Part shown: positions 53,190 to 61,662 of the stretch, piece by piece
Layout: each line of letters opens with the position of its first letter
How positions within the stretch are numbered: position 1 is the stretch's first letter
Assembly: GCA_905233945.1 (NCBI GenBank)
Contig: CAJOFY010000020.1
Location: 75,690 to 139,689, forward strand
Length of the DNA: 64,000 bases
Reading direction: 5' to 3'
DNA from: an uncultured bacterium
GTDB taxonomy: Bacteria; UBP6; UBA1177
Position numbers and translations under genes: made by a program
The notes under the pieces: model-generated
The model's database searches: none
What the model saw: the letters and a program-made list of their open reading frames with translations, nothing else
Told to the model about the DNA's origin: nothing

Positions 53190-54214
53190 TTCTGCTTTTC
53201 TTCCTTTTCGCGGTTTCTGTATTCGATGACTTTCTGAGCGACGAAATCCATGAGTTCTTTCACGCCGTTTCTTGTGATGCCGCTGATTTCAAAGTAGGGC
53301 ATATCCTTGACGAATTCGCGAAGTTCTTTGCGCAGTTTTTCTTCTTCCTCGCCGTATGAATCGATCTTGTTGAGGACGATTATCTGCTCTCTTTTCGCAA
53401 GTTCGGGATTGAAGAGCTCAAGTTCTCGGTTTATCGTTTTGATGTCTTCTACTGGCGATTTTCTTGCCGGATTTATCTCGACTAAATGAATGAGAAAACG
53501 CGATCTTTCGACGTGACGCAGAAATCTGTGTCCCAAACCGGCACCTTCGTGAGCACCTTCGATAAGACCGGGAATGTCAGCAACTACAAACGGGATGAAG
53601 TCCTTTCCTTCGACCATTCCGAGATTTGGAACAAGCGTTGTGAAAGGATATTCGGCGATTTTCGGCCGTGCGTTGCTGATAACGCTGATTAGAGTCGATT
53701 TTCCGACAGACGGAAAGCCGATAATTCCGACATCGGCCATGAGTTTGAGTTCGAGACGCACTTTTTTGCGCTCGCCTGGAAGTCCTTCCTGTGCGTAGTG
53801 CGGGGCTTTGTTGACGCTTGTTTTGAATTTCGCGTTTCCTCTGCCGCCGATGCCGCCCTTAGCAATGACGACTTTCTGTCTGTGCTGCGTGATATCGGCG
53901 ATAAGTTCCGAAGTTTCGTGGTCAAAGACAAAAGTTCCGAGCGGGATCTTTACGATCGTACTTTCGCCGCCGCGGCCGTACATGTTGGAACCCATTCCTT
54001 TCTGGCCGTTCTCGGCTTTGATCGTGCGCTGGTAGCGGATGTCGTAAAGTGTGATGACGTTCTCGTCGCCTTCAAAAATGACATCTCCGCCTTTGCCACC
54101 ATCGCCGCCGTCTGGACCTCCGAGCGGAATGAAAGGCTCGCGCCTGAAACTGACAGCCCCGGCACCGCCGTTGCCAGCGATAATATCGACTATTGCCTGA
54201 TCGACAAACTTCAT
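53186..54214 (-). CDS. obgE: Obg-family GTPase
   Basis: 342 residues. Glycine-rich Obg fold (about 1-158, GNGGAGAVSFRREPFIPLGG), then the G domain with GFPSVGKST, DIPGLIEGAHEGAGLG and NKID. Acts in 50S ribosome assembly and stress control. ATG 54214 gives the family start MKFVDQ. It is separated from rpmA by a terminator, so it needs readthrough or its own promoter. Confidence 0.97.
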   Translation of the reverse strand: MKFVDQAIVDIIAGNGGAGAVSFRREPFIPLGGPDGGDGGKGGDVIFEGDENVITLYDIRYQRTIKAENGQKGMGSNMYGRGGESTIVKIPLGTFVFDHETSELIADITQHRQKVVIAKGGIGGRGNAKFKTSVNKAPHYAQEGLPGERKKVRLELKLMADVGIIGFPSVGKSTLISVISNARPKIAEYPFTTLVPNLGMVEGKDFIPFVVADIPGLIEGAHEGAGLGHRFLRHVERSRFLIHLVEINPARKSPVEDIKTINRELELFNPELAKREQIIVLNKIDSYGEEEEKLRKELREFVKDMPYFEISGITRNGVKELMDFVAQKVIEYRNREKEEKQN

Positions 54215-54241
54215 AACGACCTCATGTTTTAGGTAAAAAAA

Positions 54242-54263
54242 ACTCCCGCCTCGCGACGGGAGT
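54242..54263 (-). terminator. Intrinsic terminator between rpmA and obgE
   Basis: Minus strand ACTCCCG, 8-nt loop, CGGGAGT, followed by eight T (to 54234). 24 nt after the rpmA stop. Confidence 0.9.
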
Positions 54264-54286
54264 CTGAAATTCAAACGAAACGAAAA

Positions 54287-54553
54287 TTATGCTTCGGTGA
54301 CTACGGAAACTCTTCTTCTTGCTCTGCCGTTTTTGTAGAAAGTCTCATACTGAACAACGCCTTCTTTAAGAGCGTAAATCGTGTAATCAGTGCCAAGACC
54401 TACATTTTCGCCAGGGATCCATCTTGTTCCGACCTGACGGACAATGATGTTGCCCGGAATGACCGGCTCGCCGCCGAACTTTTTGATTCCGCGTCTCTGA
54501 CCTGCGCTGTCACGACCGTTTCTTGCACTTCCGCCGCTTTTCTTATGTGCCAT
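54287..54553 (-). CDS. rpmA: 50S ribosomal protein L27
   Basis: 88 residues. Starts [20 protein letters not shown] directly, without the cleaved N-terminal extension seen in Firmicutes. Reaches the peptidyl transferase centre. 14 nt after rplU. Confidence 0.98.
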   Translation of the reverse strand: MAHKKSGGSARNGRDSAGQRRGIKKFGGEPVIPGNIIVRQVGTRWIPGENVGLGTDYTIYALKEGVVQYETFYKNGRARRRVSVVTEA

Positions 54554-54567
54554 GGTGTTCCTCCAAA

Positions 54568-54879
54568 TTACTTAACAATTTCAAGAACTTTGAGCTGTGT
54601 AAAGCTCTGCCTGAAACCGTTTTTGACTTTGCTGGTTTTTCTTCTTCTTTTCTTAAAAACGATAACTTTTTTGCCTTTATAGTTTTTTACAACTTCAAGT
54701 TTTACCGTTACATCATTAAGATAAGGTTTTCCAACCATAACATTTTCGCCGTCTGCAAAAAGAAGAACATTTTTGTTCTCGACAAGCTCGCCTTCTTTCT
54801 TGTCCAGATTGTAAACAGAAACCTTTTCTCCGGGGACAACCTTAAGCTGGTTGCCGCCGAAATCAATCATTGCGTACAT
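54568..54879 (-). CDS. rplU: 50S ribosomal protein L21
   Basis: 103 residues, starts [14 protein letters not shown]; the segment [16 protein letters not shown] near 75-92 is typical. ATG 54879 with GGAGG 8 nt upstream is used rather than an in-frame upstream ATG at 54909. Confidence 0.97.
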   Translation of the reverse strand: MYAMIDFGGNQLKVVPGEKVSVYNLDKKEGELVENKNVLLFADGENVMVGKPYLNDVTVKLEVVKNYKGKKVIVFKKRRRKTSKVKNGFRQSFTQLKVLEIVK

Positions 54880-54924
54880 AAAAACCCTCCAAAAATAAAG
54901 AGCACTCAAAAAAATAACGCGGGG

Positions 54925-54952
54925 ATTCTACGCAAAGTTGTCTGAGTGTCAA
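54925..54952 (-). promoter_or_regulatory. Sigma70-type promoter of rplU-rpmA
   Basis: Minus strand TTGACA (54947-54952), 16 nt, TAGAAT (54925-54930). The best housekeeping promoter in the window. Confidence 0.8.
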
Positions 54953-55004
54953 GATTTTTTTAATATTTCGGGCAGATAATTCTTTGAGCCGTTGGTCGAA
55001 GCTA

Positions 55005-55032
55005 TTGACTTTCCATAGCGCAAAATGATAAT
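55005..55032 (+). promoter_or_regulatory. Sigma70-type promoter of the MATE gene
   Basis: TTGACT (55005-55010), 16 nt, GATAAT (55027-55032), 43 nt before ATG 55075. Confidence 0.7.
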
Positions 55033-55074
55033 TCGCCGCTTTTGACCGTTTCGGCTGAAATGCAAGAGGATTCA

Positions 55075-56430
55075 ATGAGACGTGAAATCGACATGCTTAA
55101 CGGCGGTTTCGCCGCAAAAATACTTCAGTTTGCGATTCCGCTTGCTCTGACGGGGATCCTGCAGCAGTTTTTCAATGCGGCGGATGTCATGGTCGTCGGG
55201 CGTTTTGCAAGCAAATTCGCGATGGCGGCTGTCGGCTGCAACACTCCTGTCATAGGCATTGTCGTCAACCTTTTTGTCGGAATTTCGACCGGCGCGACTG
55301 TTGTTATCGCCAAGTGTATCGGGCGCGGCGACGGCGCAGGGGTGAAGAAGGCTGTCCACACTGCGGTCTTTTTAAGTCTTGTCTGCGGAAGCGTGATGGC
55401 GCTTGTGGCGCTTGCTGTTTCAAGCCGCATCATGTCGCTTCTTTCGGTGCCGGAAGAGGTGCTCCCGATGGCGCTTTCATATTTCCGGATCTACATTTCT
55501 GGGCTTCCGGCGATACTGCTTTACAACTTTGAATCGGCGATTTTCCGCTCGAAAGGTGACACGAACACGCCTCTTTTTTGCCTTATTGCTGCAGGAATCG
55601 TGAATGTTCTGCTAAACCTTTTTTTCGTTCTCGTTCTCAAAATGGGAGCGGAAGGTGTCGCGATAGCCACGGTCATCTCGAATATCCTGAGTTCGGGAGC
55701 TATGTTCGCCATTCTTCTGCGCTCAAAAAGCGATGTCGGAATCGAATTTCACCTCATCAGAGCTGACCACGCCTCGCTTTTGGAAATCCTGCGCATCGGT
55801 GTTCCTGCAGGTGTCCAGAGCATGGTTTTCGCTCTTTCGAACATCATAATCCAGTCTGCGATAAACTCTCTCGGTCCCGATGTCATGGCTGCTTCGGCTG
55901 CCGCTTTCAATACCGAAATTTTTGCATATTTCATCGTGAATGCTTTCGGCCAGGCATGCACAGCTTTCATCGGGCAGAACTACGGCGCCAAGAAATTCGA
56001 CCGCTGCAAAAAAGTCACTCTTCACGCCTTCTGGATGGACTGCGCTTTCACCGCTGCGGTAGCTTTGCCGATAATCATTTTTTCGCGGGAACTTCTCGGT
56101 CTTTTCAACGGCGATCCCGCTGTCATTGAATACGGCAGAACGAGGATCTTATATATCACATCTTTCCAGTTTCTGAACCTTACGACTGAAATTTTCTCAG
56201 GAAGTCTGCGCGGTTACGGCAATTCTCTCGCTCCCGCTCTGATCGCGCTGCTCGGCATCTGCGTGACGCGAGTCATCTGGGTTTTCACCGTTTTTCCGAT
56301 GCACAGCGACTACGCCACGCTTCTTGCGTGCTATCCCATAAGCTGGTTCATCACAACATCGATACTGACTGGTTACTATTTCTGGTTTATGCGGGTCGCG
56401 CTGAAAAGGAAAGTTATAGGATTAACTTGA
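55075..56430 (+). CDS. MATE-family multidrug/Na+ antiporter
   Basis: 451 residues, twelve membrane helices in two six-helix halves. The start MRREIDMLNGG, IPLALTGILQQFFNAADVMV and the second-half block GVPAGVQSMVFALSNIIIQS are typical. Exports cationic drugs in exchange for Na+ or H+. ATG 55075 with AAGAGGA 6 nt upstream is preferred over 55060 and 55042. Confidence 0.94.
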   Translation: MRREIDMLNGGFAAKILQFAIPLALTGILQQFFNAADVMVVGRFASKFAMAAVGCNTPVIGIVVNLFVGISTGATVVIAKCIGRGDGAGVKKAVHTAVFLSLVCGSVMALVALAVSSRIMSLLSVPEEVLPMALSYFRIYISGLPAILLYNFESAIFRSKGDTNTPLFCLIAAGIVNVLLNLFFVLVLKMGAEGVAIATVISNILSSGAMFAILLRSKSDVGIEFHLIRADHASLLEILRIGVPAGVQSMVFALSNIIIQSAINSLGPDVMAASAAAFNTEIFAYFIVNAFGQACTAFIGQNYGAKKFDRCKKVTLHAFWMDCAFTAAVALPIIIFSRELLGLFNGDPAVIEYGRTRILYITSFQFLNLTTEIFSGSLRGYGNSLAPALIALLGICVTRVIWVFTVFPMHSDYATLLACYPISWFITTSILTGYYFWFMRVALKRKVIGLT

Positions 56431-56445
56431 TAAACTCGGCGGAAA

Positions 56446-57591
56446 TCATTCGGTTTTGCAGGTTTTGCCGTCTTCGGCACAGCCGTTTTCGCAGTATTCA
56501 GTCGGGACATTCCAGAACTCAAGATAACCTGCGCTCGTTTCAAGGCAGTAATCGTTGTTGATAAGTTCGGCATCGGATGACTCGTAGCCTAAACACCATT
56601 TACTATCCAAATCAGCGGGTTTTTCACATGATTCATAGCAGTATGTATAGTTTCTACCTGCATCTTCATCGCCGTAAACATCAATGGTCGTCAGACAGGT
56701 TTTTTTATTGCAGTTTGTTCTGGAAACTTGTTTGTTGTAGCACTCTACCATCGTGTTTCCTTCGCAGAACTGGACAAAAGTTCCATAATCACATTCTGCT
56801 CCTTTAGTGTTGTCCTGGTCATCCGGAACTTTGTTAAGCTTTACAAAATCTGTTCCGTCTTCGTTGCACGGCGTGTCGCACTGTTCAGTAAATTTGAAGG
56901 AAAGTTTTCCTTTGCTTGTTTCAAGACAGAGGTCGGCAGATAAGGTCCCGCCCGCTTTGTAATCGGAGACGACATCGGATTTTTCGCAAACCACATTTTT
57001 TTTCGGTGTTTCACAGCTTTCGTGGCATCCTGCGACATTTTTCCCTTCCATGCGTCCGCAGTGAAGACCGTTTGTGGTCATGCAGGTCTTGTCCGCGCAG
57101 TTTTCGTGAGAAACTTTCCCTTCGAGGCAGCGGACGGCCGTGTTTCCGTCACAGAATTCGACAAAAGTTCCGAAAACGCAGTCTGCATCAGGGGTATTCA
57201 CCTGATCGTCAGGGACTTCGGTAACTTCTTCGTCAAGGGTGAAATCCTCATCCGGAGCGGTATCGCCGTCTGGTTCTTCGTCACTCAAATCATCGGTCGA
57301 ATCTTCATCATTCTGTTCCGTGGTCGTATAGGAATCATCGGTCGAATCTTCATCATTCTGTTCCGGGGTCGTATAGGAATCATCGGTCGAATCGGCATCG
57401 TCCGGTTGTTCCGGTGTTGTGTCGTTATCGACAGGCTGTGAATCGTTGTCGTCAGTCTGTTCCGTGTCGGCGACATCTTCATCGTTCTGAGCTTCGCCGG
57501 AATCGGTGTCGTCGTTTGTTTTTTTCGAGCTGCCGCAGGCAGTGATTGCAAAAACTGAGCATAAAGCCAAAATCAAAAAGAGTTTTTTCAT
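56446..57591 (-). CDS. Lipoprotein with acidic repeats and two Cys-rich modules
   Basis: 381 residues. Lipobox AITACGSS, then about 110 residues rich in Asp, Thr and Glu with a tandem repeat (DEDSTDDSYTT), then two homologous Cys-rich modules of about 120 residues, each with VPDDQxNT, YGTFVQFCEGNT or FGTFVEFCDGNT, KTCxTT and CLETS. The paired cysteines suggest a disulfide-rich surface domain. No named family. Confidence 0.8.
   Translation of the reverse strand: MKKLFLILALCSVFAITACGSSKKTNDDTDSGEAQNDEDVADTEQTDDNDSQPVDNDTTPEQPDDADSTDDSYTTPEQNDEDSTDDSYTTTEQNDEDSTDDLSDEEPDGDTAPDEDFTLDEEVTEVPDDQVNTPDADCVFGTFVEFCDGNTAVRCLEGKVSHENCADKTCMTTNGLHCGRMEGKNVAGCHESCETPKKNVVCEKSDVVSDYKAGGTLSADLCLETSKGKLSFKFTEQCDTPCNEDGTDFVKLNKVPDDQDNTKGAECDYGTFVQFCEGNTMVECYNKQVSRTNCNKKTCLTTIDVYGDEDAGRNYTYCYESCEKPADLDSKWCLGYESSDAELINNDYCLETSAGYLEFWNVPTEYCENGCAEDGKTCKTE
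57289..57393. repeat. 45-bp in-frame tandem repeat in the lipoprotein linker
   Basis: Units at 57289-57333 and 57334-57378 and a partial third to 57393, each beginning ATCATCGGTCGAATC. The length is a multiple of three, so copy changes keep the frame. Confidence 0.8.
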
Positions 57592-57815
57592 CTGAGACCT
57601 CCGTCAAAAAAAACGCTTTATGTTAGGGAAAATCTGGTAAAAGGCAAGGACTTAAAAATCACGAAAAAGCAGCTCTGGGGAATCACCAAAAAATCAGAAA
57701 CATGTCAAAAAATCGGTATTTTTAAGTGAAAGATATGTCGAAAAATCGGCATTTTTCACAAAAGTGCTTGATTTTTTTGAATTTTTTTTAGAGATACTTT
57801 TTCTAGGTGATAAAT

Positions 57816-58754
57816 CTATTTCTCTGGGCAGTTGAGATCAACCCTTTCTCGACATCTCCATACAGAACCGTATTCTTCGTCTTCAAAGCATTTGCACCAG
57901 TCAACCTCGGTAACTCCGTCCGTGCAGACCCACTTCATTATTTCGCCGATTTCGTAACCGTTTTCTTTTCCCCAGCAACCGTAACAAGTCACATCGTCTT
58001 CAACCCAGTCACCGTCTGAACAGTATGCAGCCTTGCATTCACTGGAAATCATGGCGCCTTCGTTGTATTTTCTCCCTTCGCTGTCTTCACATTGCAGAAA
58101 TCCTTCTATTTCCACAACACCGTCAACCAAAATTTGAAATGGAACAGTTATCGAAGAATCAGATGATTTAAAAGAAGCAATACTATCTTCGCCGGTGTCT
58201 ATAGAAAAAGAAAGACCTTTTTCCGCATTGACGGAGCTTAAATAAGCATAAGCTAAATCAGAAGTAGAAGCGGAAATATATCCTTCATACGGGTGGAATT
58301 CATACGGGTGGAAAGAGACAACTTTAAAAATTTCATTGTCAGTTGAAAAATAAAGGTCAGGACACTCGGCATAGCAGTCAACTTCGCCGGAGACATAATA
58401 GATATTACAGCCTATAATTTGGGAAAGAGTTATTGAATCCGGAATAAAATCAGGACACTGGACTGGTTCATTGTTTTGTTTGCACTTTTTTTCAAAAACT
58501 ATCGTTGTTTTCTGCAACTTTGTGAGAAGAATGTCAGGTTTAAAATAGCAATAACTGTCGTTGGAGTATTTTAATTCCCGGAGACAGTCGTCAAAAACAT
58601 TGCTTTCGTTTCTCGTGAACGAAGTCGAGCCAAAAGATTTTTTGCCGTTGCACGATCCGCCGCCTGATGGCGGTTCCTCCTCATTCGAACTACTACCGCA
58701 GCCTGCGAGCAGAATCATTGCGAAAATCACACCTATAAAAAGAAGTTTTTTCAT
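57816..58754 (-). CDS. Cys-rich lipoprotein
   Basis: 312 residues. Lipobox LLAGCGSS, then a short Gly/Pro/Glu linker and a globular part with about 20 cysteines (for example CYAECPDLYF, YCSDGDWVEDDVTCYGCWG, WCKCFEDEE). An in-frame 15-bp duplication gives FHPYEFHPYE near residue 149. No family recognised. The gene-free stretch 57592-57815 upstream of its neighbour holds only two similar hairpins, AAAAATCGGTATTTTT and AAAAATCGGCATTTTT. It is divergent from the DUF4143 gene. Confidence 0.75.
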   Translation of the reverse strand: MKKLLFIGVIFAMILLAGCGSSSNEEEPPSGGGSCNGKKSFGSTSFTRNESNVFDDCLRELKYSNDSYCYFKPDILLTKLQKTTIVFEKKCKQNNEPVQCPDFIPDSITLSQIIGCNIYYVSGEVDCYAECPDLYFSTDNEIFKVVSFHPYEFHPYEGYISASTSDLAYAYLSSVNAEKGLSFSIDTGEDSIASFKSSDSSITVPFQILVDGVVEIEGFLQCEDSEGRKYNEGAMISSECKAAYCSDGDWVEDDVTCYGCWGKENGYEIGEIMKWVCTDGVTEVDWCKCFEDEEYGSVWRCRERVDLNCPEK

Positions 58755-58771
58755 TTGAACCTCCTAAACAG

Positions 58772-58888
58772 CAAAAAATCGAATAATTTTAAGGAAAATC
58801 AAGAAAAAAGCAAGAAGTTAAAAAACAAGTTTATCTGGTTATAACCCGATATACTCGCAAAAAATCATAGGTTTATAGGGTTATAACC
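58772..58888. promoter_or_regulatory. Duplicated divergent regulatory region, copy 1
   Basis: About 117 bp nearly identical to 61382-61490. It contains two palindromes GGTTATAACC (58838-58847 and 58879-58888) about 41 nt apart. The right one lies 8 nt before the -35 of the DUF4143 promoter, so both divergent genes could be controlled here. Confidence 0.6.
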
Positions 58889-58896
58889 ATATAAAA

Positions 58897-58924
58897 TTGA
58901 CAAAAAATCTTTTTTTATTAAAAA
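58897..58924 (+). promoter_or_regulatory. Promoter of the DUF4143 ATPase gene
   Basis: TTGACA (58897-58902), 16 nt, TAAAAA (58919-58924), close to the ATG at 58943. Confidence 0.55.
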
Positions 58925-58942
58925 TTGCAATGGAGGTGGAGC

Positions 58943-60151
58943 ATGATCTACAGAAAAAAATATATGGAAAAAATACTTCCTTTTGTGGATACGCCGTTCG
59001 TGAAGATTTTTACCGGCATCAGGCGTTGCGGCAAATCGACAATCATGCAGATGCTTCGCGAAGCTCTGACTGAGCGCGGGATCAAAGCTGAGCAGATTCT
59101 TTTTTACAGGCTTGATTCGCTTGAATACGAGAACATGACAAACATTGAACTATTCAACGAAATCAAGGCCCACCTTTGCAAAAACGGAAAAACATACATT
59201 TTTCTTGATGAAATTCAGGAAGTTGAATCGTGGGAAAAGACTGTAAACTCTCTGATGAGCGGTTTTGACACCGATATTTATGTCACGGGTTCGAATTCGA
59301 GGATGATGTCAGGTGAAATCTCGACTTATCTGACGGGAAGATACATCTCTTTCCGCATTTTTCCCCTTACTTTTTCTGAATATCTCGATTTTAGAGAAGC
59401 ATACACCGAAAAAGGGAAATTGAAGGATGAGTTTGCCCGTTTCATGCGTTTCGGCGGCTTTCCGGCGATACATCTGCGCAATTATTCGGAGGACGAGGCT
59501 TACACGATCGTCCGCGATATTTACAATTCCACTATCTTCACCGACATTGTAAAAAGAAACGAAATCCGCAAGGTTGACCAGCTTGAAAGGGTTGTTAAAT
59601 ACGCTTTTGACAACGCGGGGCGGATTTTTTCGGGGCTTACGCTTTCAAAATATATGAAAAAACAGAACAGAACCATGGATGCTGAAACCGTTTACAGCTA
59701 TCTGGAAAAGCTTGAAAAAGCTTACATTCTGCACCGATGCCAGCGCTATGACATAAAAGGAAAAGAATTCCTTAAAACGCAGGAAAAATTTTATTTGGCC
59801 GACACTTCGCTGCGTTATTCCGTGCTCGGATACAATTCTGACACGGTTTCTGCTATGATGGAAAACATCATTTATATCGAGCTTCTATCTCGCGGTTATT
59901 CCGTTTATGTCGGTAAAATGGATTCTTTTGAAATCGATTTCGTTGCCATCAGACAGAATGAAAAACTCTACATTCAGGTCTGCCGCGAAATAAACACCGC
60001 CAAAACCGAAACCCGGGAATACGAAAACCTTCATAAAATCAAAGACAACTATCCGAAATATGTAGTCAGAATGGACGACTTCGCCAAGGGGAACAGCGAA
60101 GGAATCCGCACAATGCACATTTCAGATTTTCTGCTGAGCAAGGAGTATTAA
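58943..60151 (+). CDS. AAA ATPase with DUF4143 C-terminus
   Basis: 402 residues. Walker A TGIRRCGKST near 23-32, Walker B TYIFLDEIQEV near 85, and the sensor block DIYVTGSNSRMMSGEISTYL; the C-terminal half matches DUF4143 (FGGFPAIHLRNYSEDEA, FEIDFVAIRQNEKLYIQV). The last part resembles an inactive or active restriction-like fold (E-I-D, then Y-I-Q-V). Such proteins are frequent in islands; their role is not settled. ATG 58943 after GGAGGTGGAG is chosen. It is divergent from the lipoprotein gene at 57816. Confidence 0.9.
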   Translation: MIYRKKYMEKILPFVDTPFVKIFTGIRRCGKSTIMQMLREALTERGIKAEQILFYRLDSLEYENMTNIELFNEIKAHLCKNGKTYIFLDEIQEVESWEKTVNSLMSGFDTDIYVTGSNSRMMSGEISTYLTGRYISFRIFPLTFSEYLDFREAYTEKGKLKDEFARFMRFGGFPAIHLRNYSEDEAYTIVRDIYNSTIFTDIVKRNEIRKVDQLERVVKYAFDNAGRIFSGLTLSKYMKKQNRTMDAETVYSYLEKLEKAYILHRCQRYDIKGKEFLKTQEKFYLADTSLRYSVLGYNSDTVSAMMENIIYIELLSRGYSVYVGKMDSFEIDFVAIRQNEKLYIQVCREINTAKTETREYENLHKIKDNYPKYVVRMDDFAKGNSEGIRTMHISDFLLSKEY

Positions 60152-60186
60152 ACTCGCCGGAATCACGAAAAAGCAGGTTAAGATGC

Positions 60187-61365
60187 TTAATCCGGAACAC
60201 ACTCTTCGTTTTTTCCGTTCCATTTATAGCCGTCTTCACACAAGCAGAAATAGATATTTTCTTGCTTAGGTTCACAACTAAACCACGGATCTGCGTGCGG
60301 AATATCAGCGCATGATTTGGAATCACAAGGATTTTTGACACATTTTTCGCCGTCCCACCAGTATTCAGGTTCTATACATCGTGCACAGCGGATATTTTTT
60401 CTGTCATATTGTTTGCCGCATGCTATTTCTATGGCTGCACTATTAAAATTTACAGCCCAGTAACATAAATCATTATTCTCATCATCTGATAAAAGAAGCC
60501 CCGTATCACCCAATTTGCTGTAGCCGCTGTTGCTTTCTTCGCATCCGATACAATATTCATTGCTGCAAGTGTCTGTTTTACAGTACTCGGATACTTCACA
60601 TTCCCCGCCTGTCTGTGTGGCAGAGCAGTCTTTGATTAAAGTTCTCACTTTACTAATGCCGGTATATTTCCAGTCATCAAATCCTCCTTCGGATAAATCT
60701 AAGCATGCTCTTCGCCCTTCTTTCCAACCGCAGGATATCTTTGAAGACCATATAAGACCGCTTGAAGAATCTTTGCACGGAGCGGGACTTGTCGGAGTGC
60801 ATTCAGGTATTTCGGTACATTCGTCACCGTTCCAGAAATACCCGTTTTTACATATACACCTGAAAGTTGTTTCGGATTGAGGAATACACTCCTTTAAAAA
60901 ATTCGGATTACCGCACGGACTGGATTTGCAAGGATTTTTCAAACATTTACCTTGAAGAAAGAAATATCCGTCTTCGCATTTGCAAGAGAATGATACCGAT
61001 GTTTCTCCTATACATTCAATGGCATTCGTAATATTTTTACAGGGTTCGTTTTCGCATGGGTTAAGACATTTTTTTTCGTTTCCGTTCCAAAACCAGCCTT
61101 TTTCGCATTCACATTTATATGAACGAGGTGTAATACTGCGATAATCGTAAAAAATTTCACAATTTTCTGTTGAGCGAGGAAGCCCTTCGCACGGATTGTT
61201 CTCACATGGATCTCCTGAAGTTTGCTTGCCGGAATTATCATCGTTTGTGTCCGCTGTTTTATCGGCGTCATTATGTTCAGAAATTGTTTGATTTTCGCTC
61301 TTTCCGCCGCATGCCGGAACCGAAAAAATCAAAATCAGTGCTAAAAGAAGAAAATATTTTTTCAT
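60187..61365 (-). CDS. Lipoprotein with EGF-like modules and a DUF1566 domain
   Basis: 392 residues. Lipobox SVPACGGK, short polar linker, three EGF-like modules (CECEKGWFWNGNEKKC, CKCEDGYFFLQGKC, CICKNGYFWNGDEC), then one DUF1566 domain (SSGLIWSSKISCGWKEG to NIRCARC) and another EGF-like module at the end. It shares module types with the two large lipoproteins at 25-31 kb, in a smaller arrangement. Surface-exposed binding role inferred. Divergent from the Fic gene. Confidence 0.82.
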   Translation of the reverse strand: MKKYFLLLALILIFSVPACGGKSENQTISEHNDADKTADTNDDNSGKQTSGDPCENNPCEGLPRSTENCEIFYDYRSITPRSYKCECEKGWFWNGNEKKCLNPCENEPCKNITNAIECIGETSVSFSCKCEDGYFFLQGKCLKNPCKSSPCGNPNFLKECIPQSETTFRCICKNGYFWNGDECTEIPECTPTSPAPCKDSSSGLIWSSKISCGWKEGRRACLDLSEGGFDDWKYTGISKVRTLIKDCSATQTGGECEVSEYCKTDTCSNEYCIGCEESNSGYSKLGDTGLLLSDDENNDLCYWAVNFNSAAIEIACGKQYDRKNIRCARCIEPEYWWDGEKCVKNPCDSKSCADIPHADPWFSCEPKQENIYFCLCEDGYKWNGKNEECVPD

Positions 61366-61381
61366 TTCGCGGTCTCCGTAT

Positions 61382-61560
61382 CAAAAAATCGAATAATTTT
61401 AAGGAAAATCAAGAAAAAAACAAGAAGTTAAAAAACAAGTTTATCTGGTTATAACCCGATATACTCGTAAAAAATCATAAGTTTATCGGGTTTAACCCAA
61501 TATACTCGCAAAAAATCATAAGTTTATAGGATTACAACCCGATAAAATTACGAAAAAGCA
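61382..61560. promoter_or_regulatory. Duplicated divergent regulatory region, copy 2
   Basis: The first about 109 bp copy 58772-58886 at about 95 percent. A second 41-42 bp unit (AATATACTCGCAAAAAATCA) is added in tandem, giving three palindrome-like sites: GGTTATAACC (61448), GGGTTTAACC (61488) and GGATTACAACC (61529). No gene lies between 61366 and 61662. Confidence 0.6.
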
Positions 61561-61576
61561 AGTTTACACCTGTTTC

Positions 61577-61637
61577 TTGCCGTTATCGGCAAAAAATTGC
61601 GTTTTTAGAGTAAATTTTGTAAAATTCTTGCCGATAA
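61577..61637 (+). promoter_or_regulatory. Promoter of the Fic gene flanked by inverted operators
   Basis: TTGCGT (61597-61602), 17 nt, TAAAAT (61620-61625). TTATCGGCAA (61583-61592) lies just before the -35 and its exact inverse TTGCCGATAA (61628-61637) just after the -10; the left one also sits in the palindrome TTGCCG-TTAT-CGGCAA (61577-61592). This looks like an operator for a DNA-binding repressor, perhaps the HTH-Fic protein itself. Confidence 0.6.
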
Positions 61638-61662
61638 ATTGTTCGGTTTTTAAGAGGTGATT

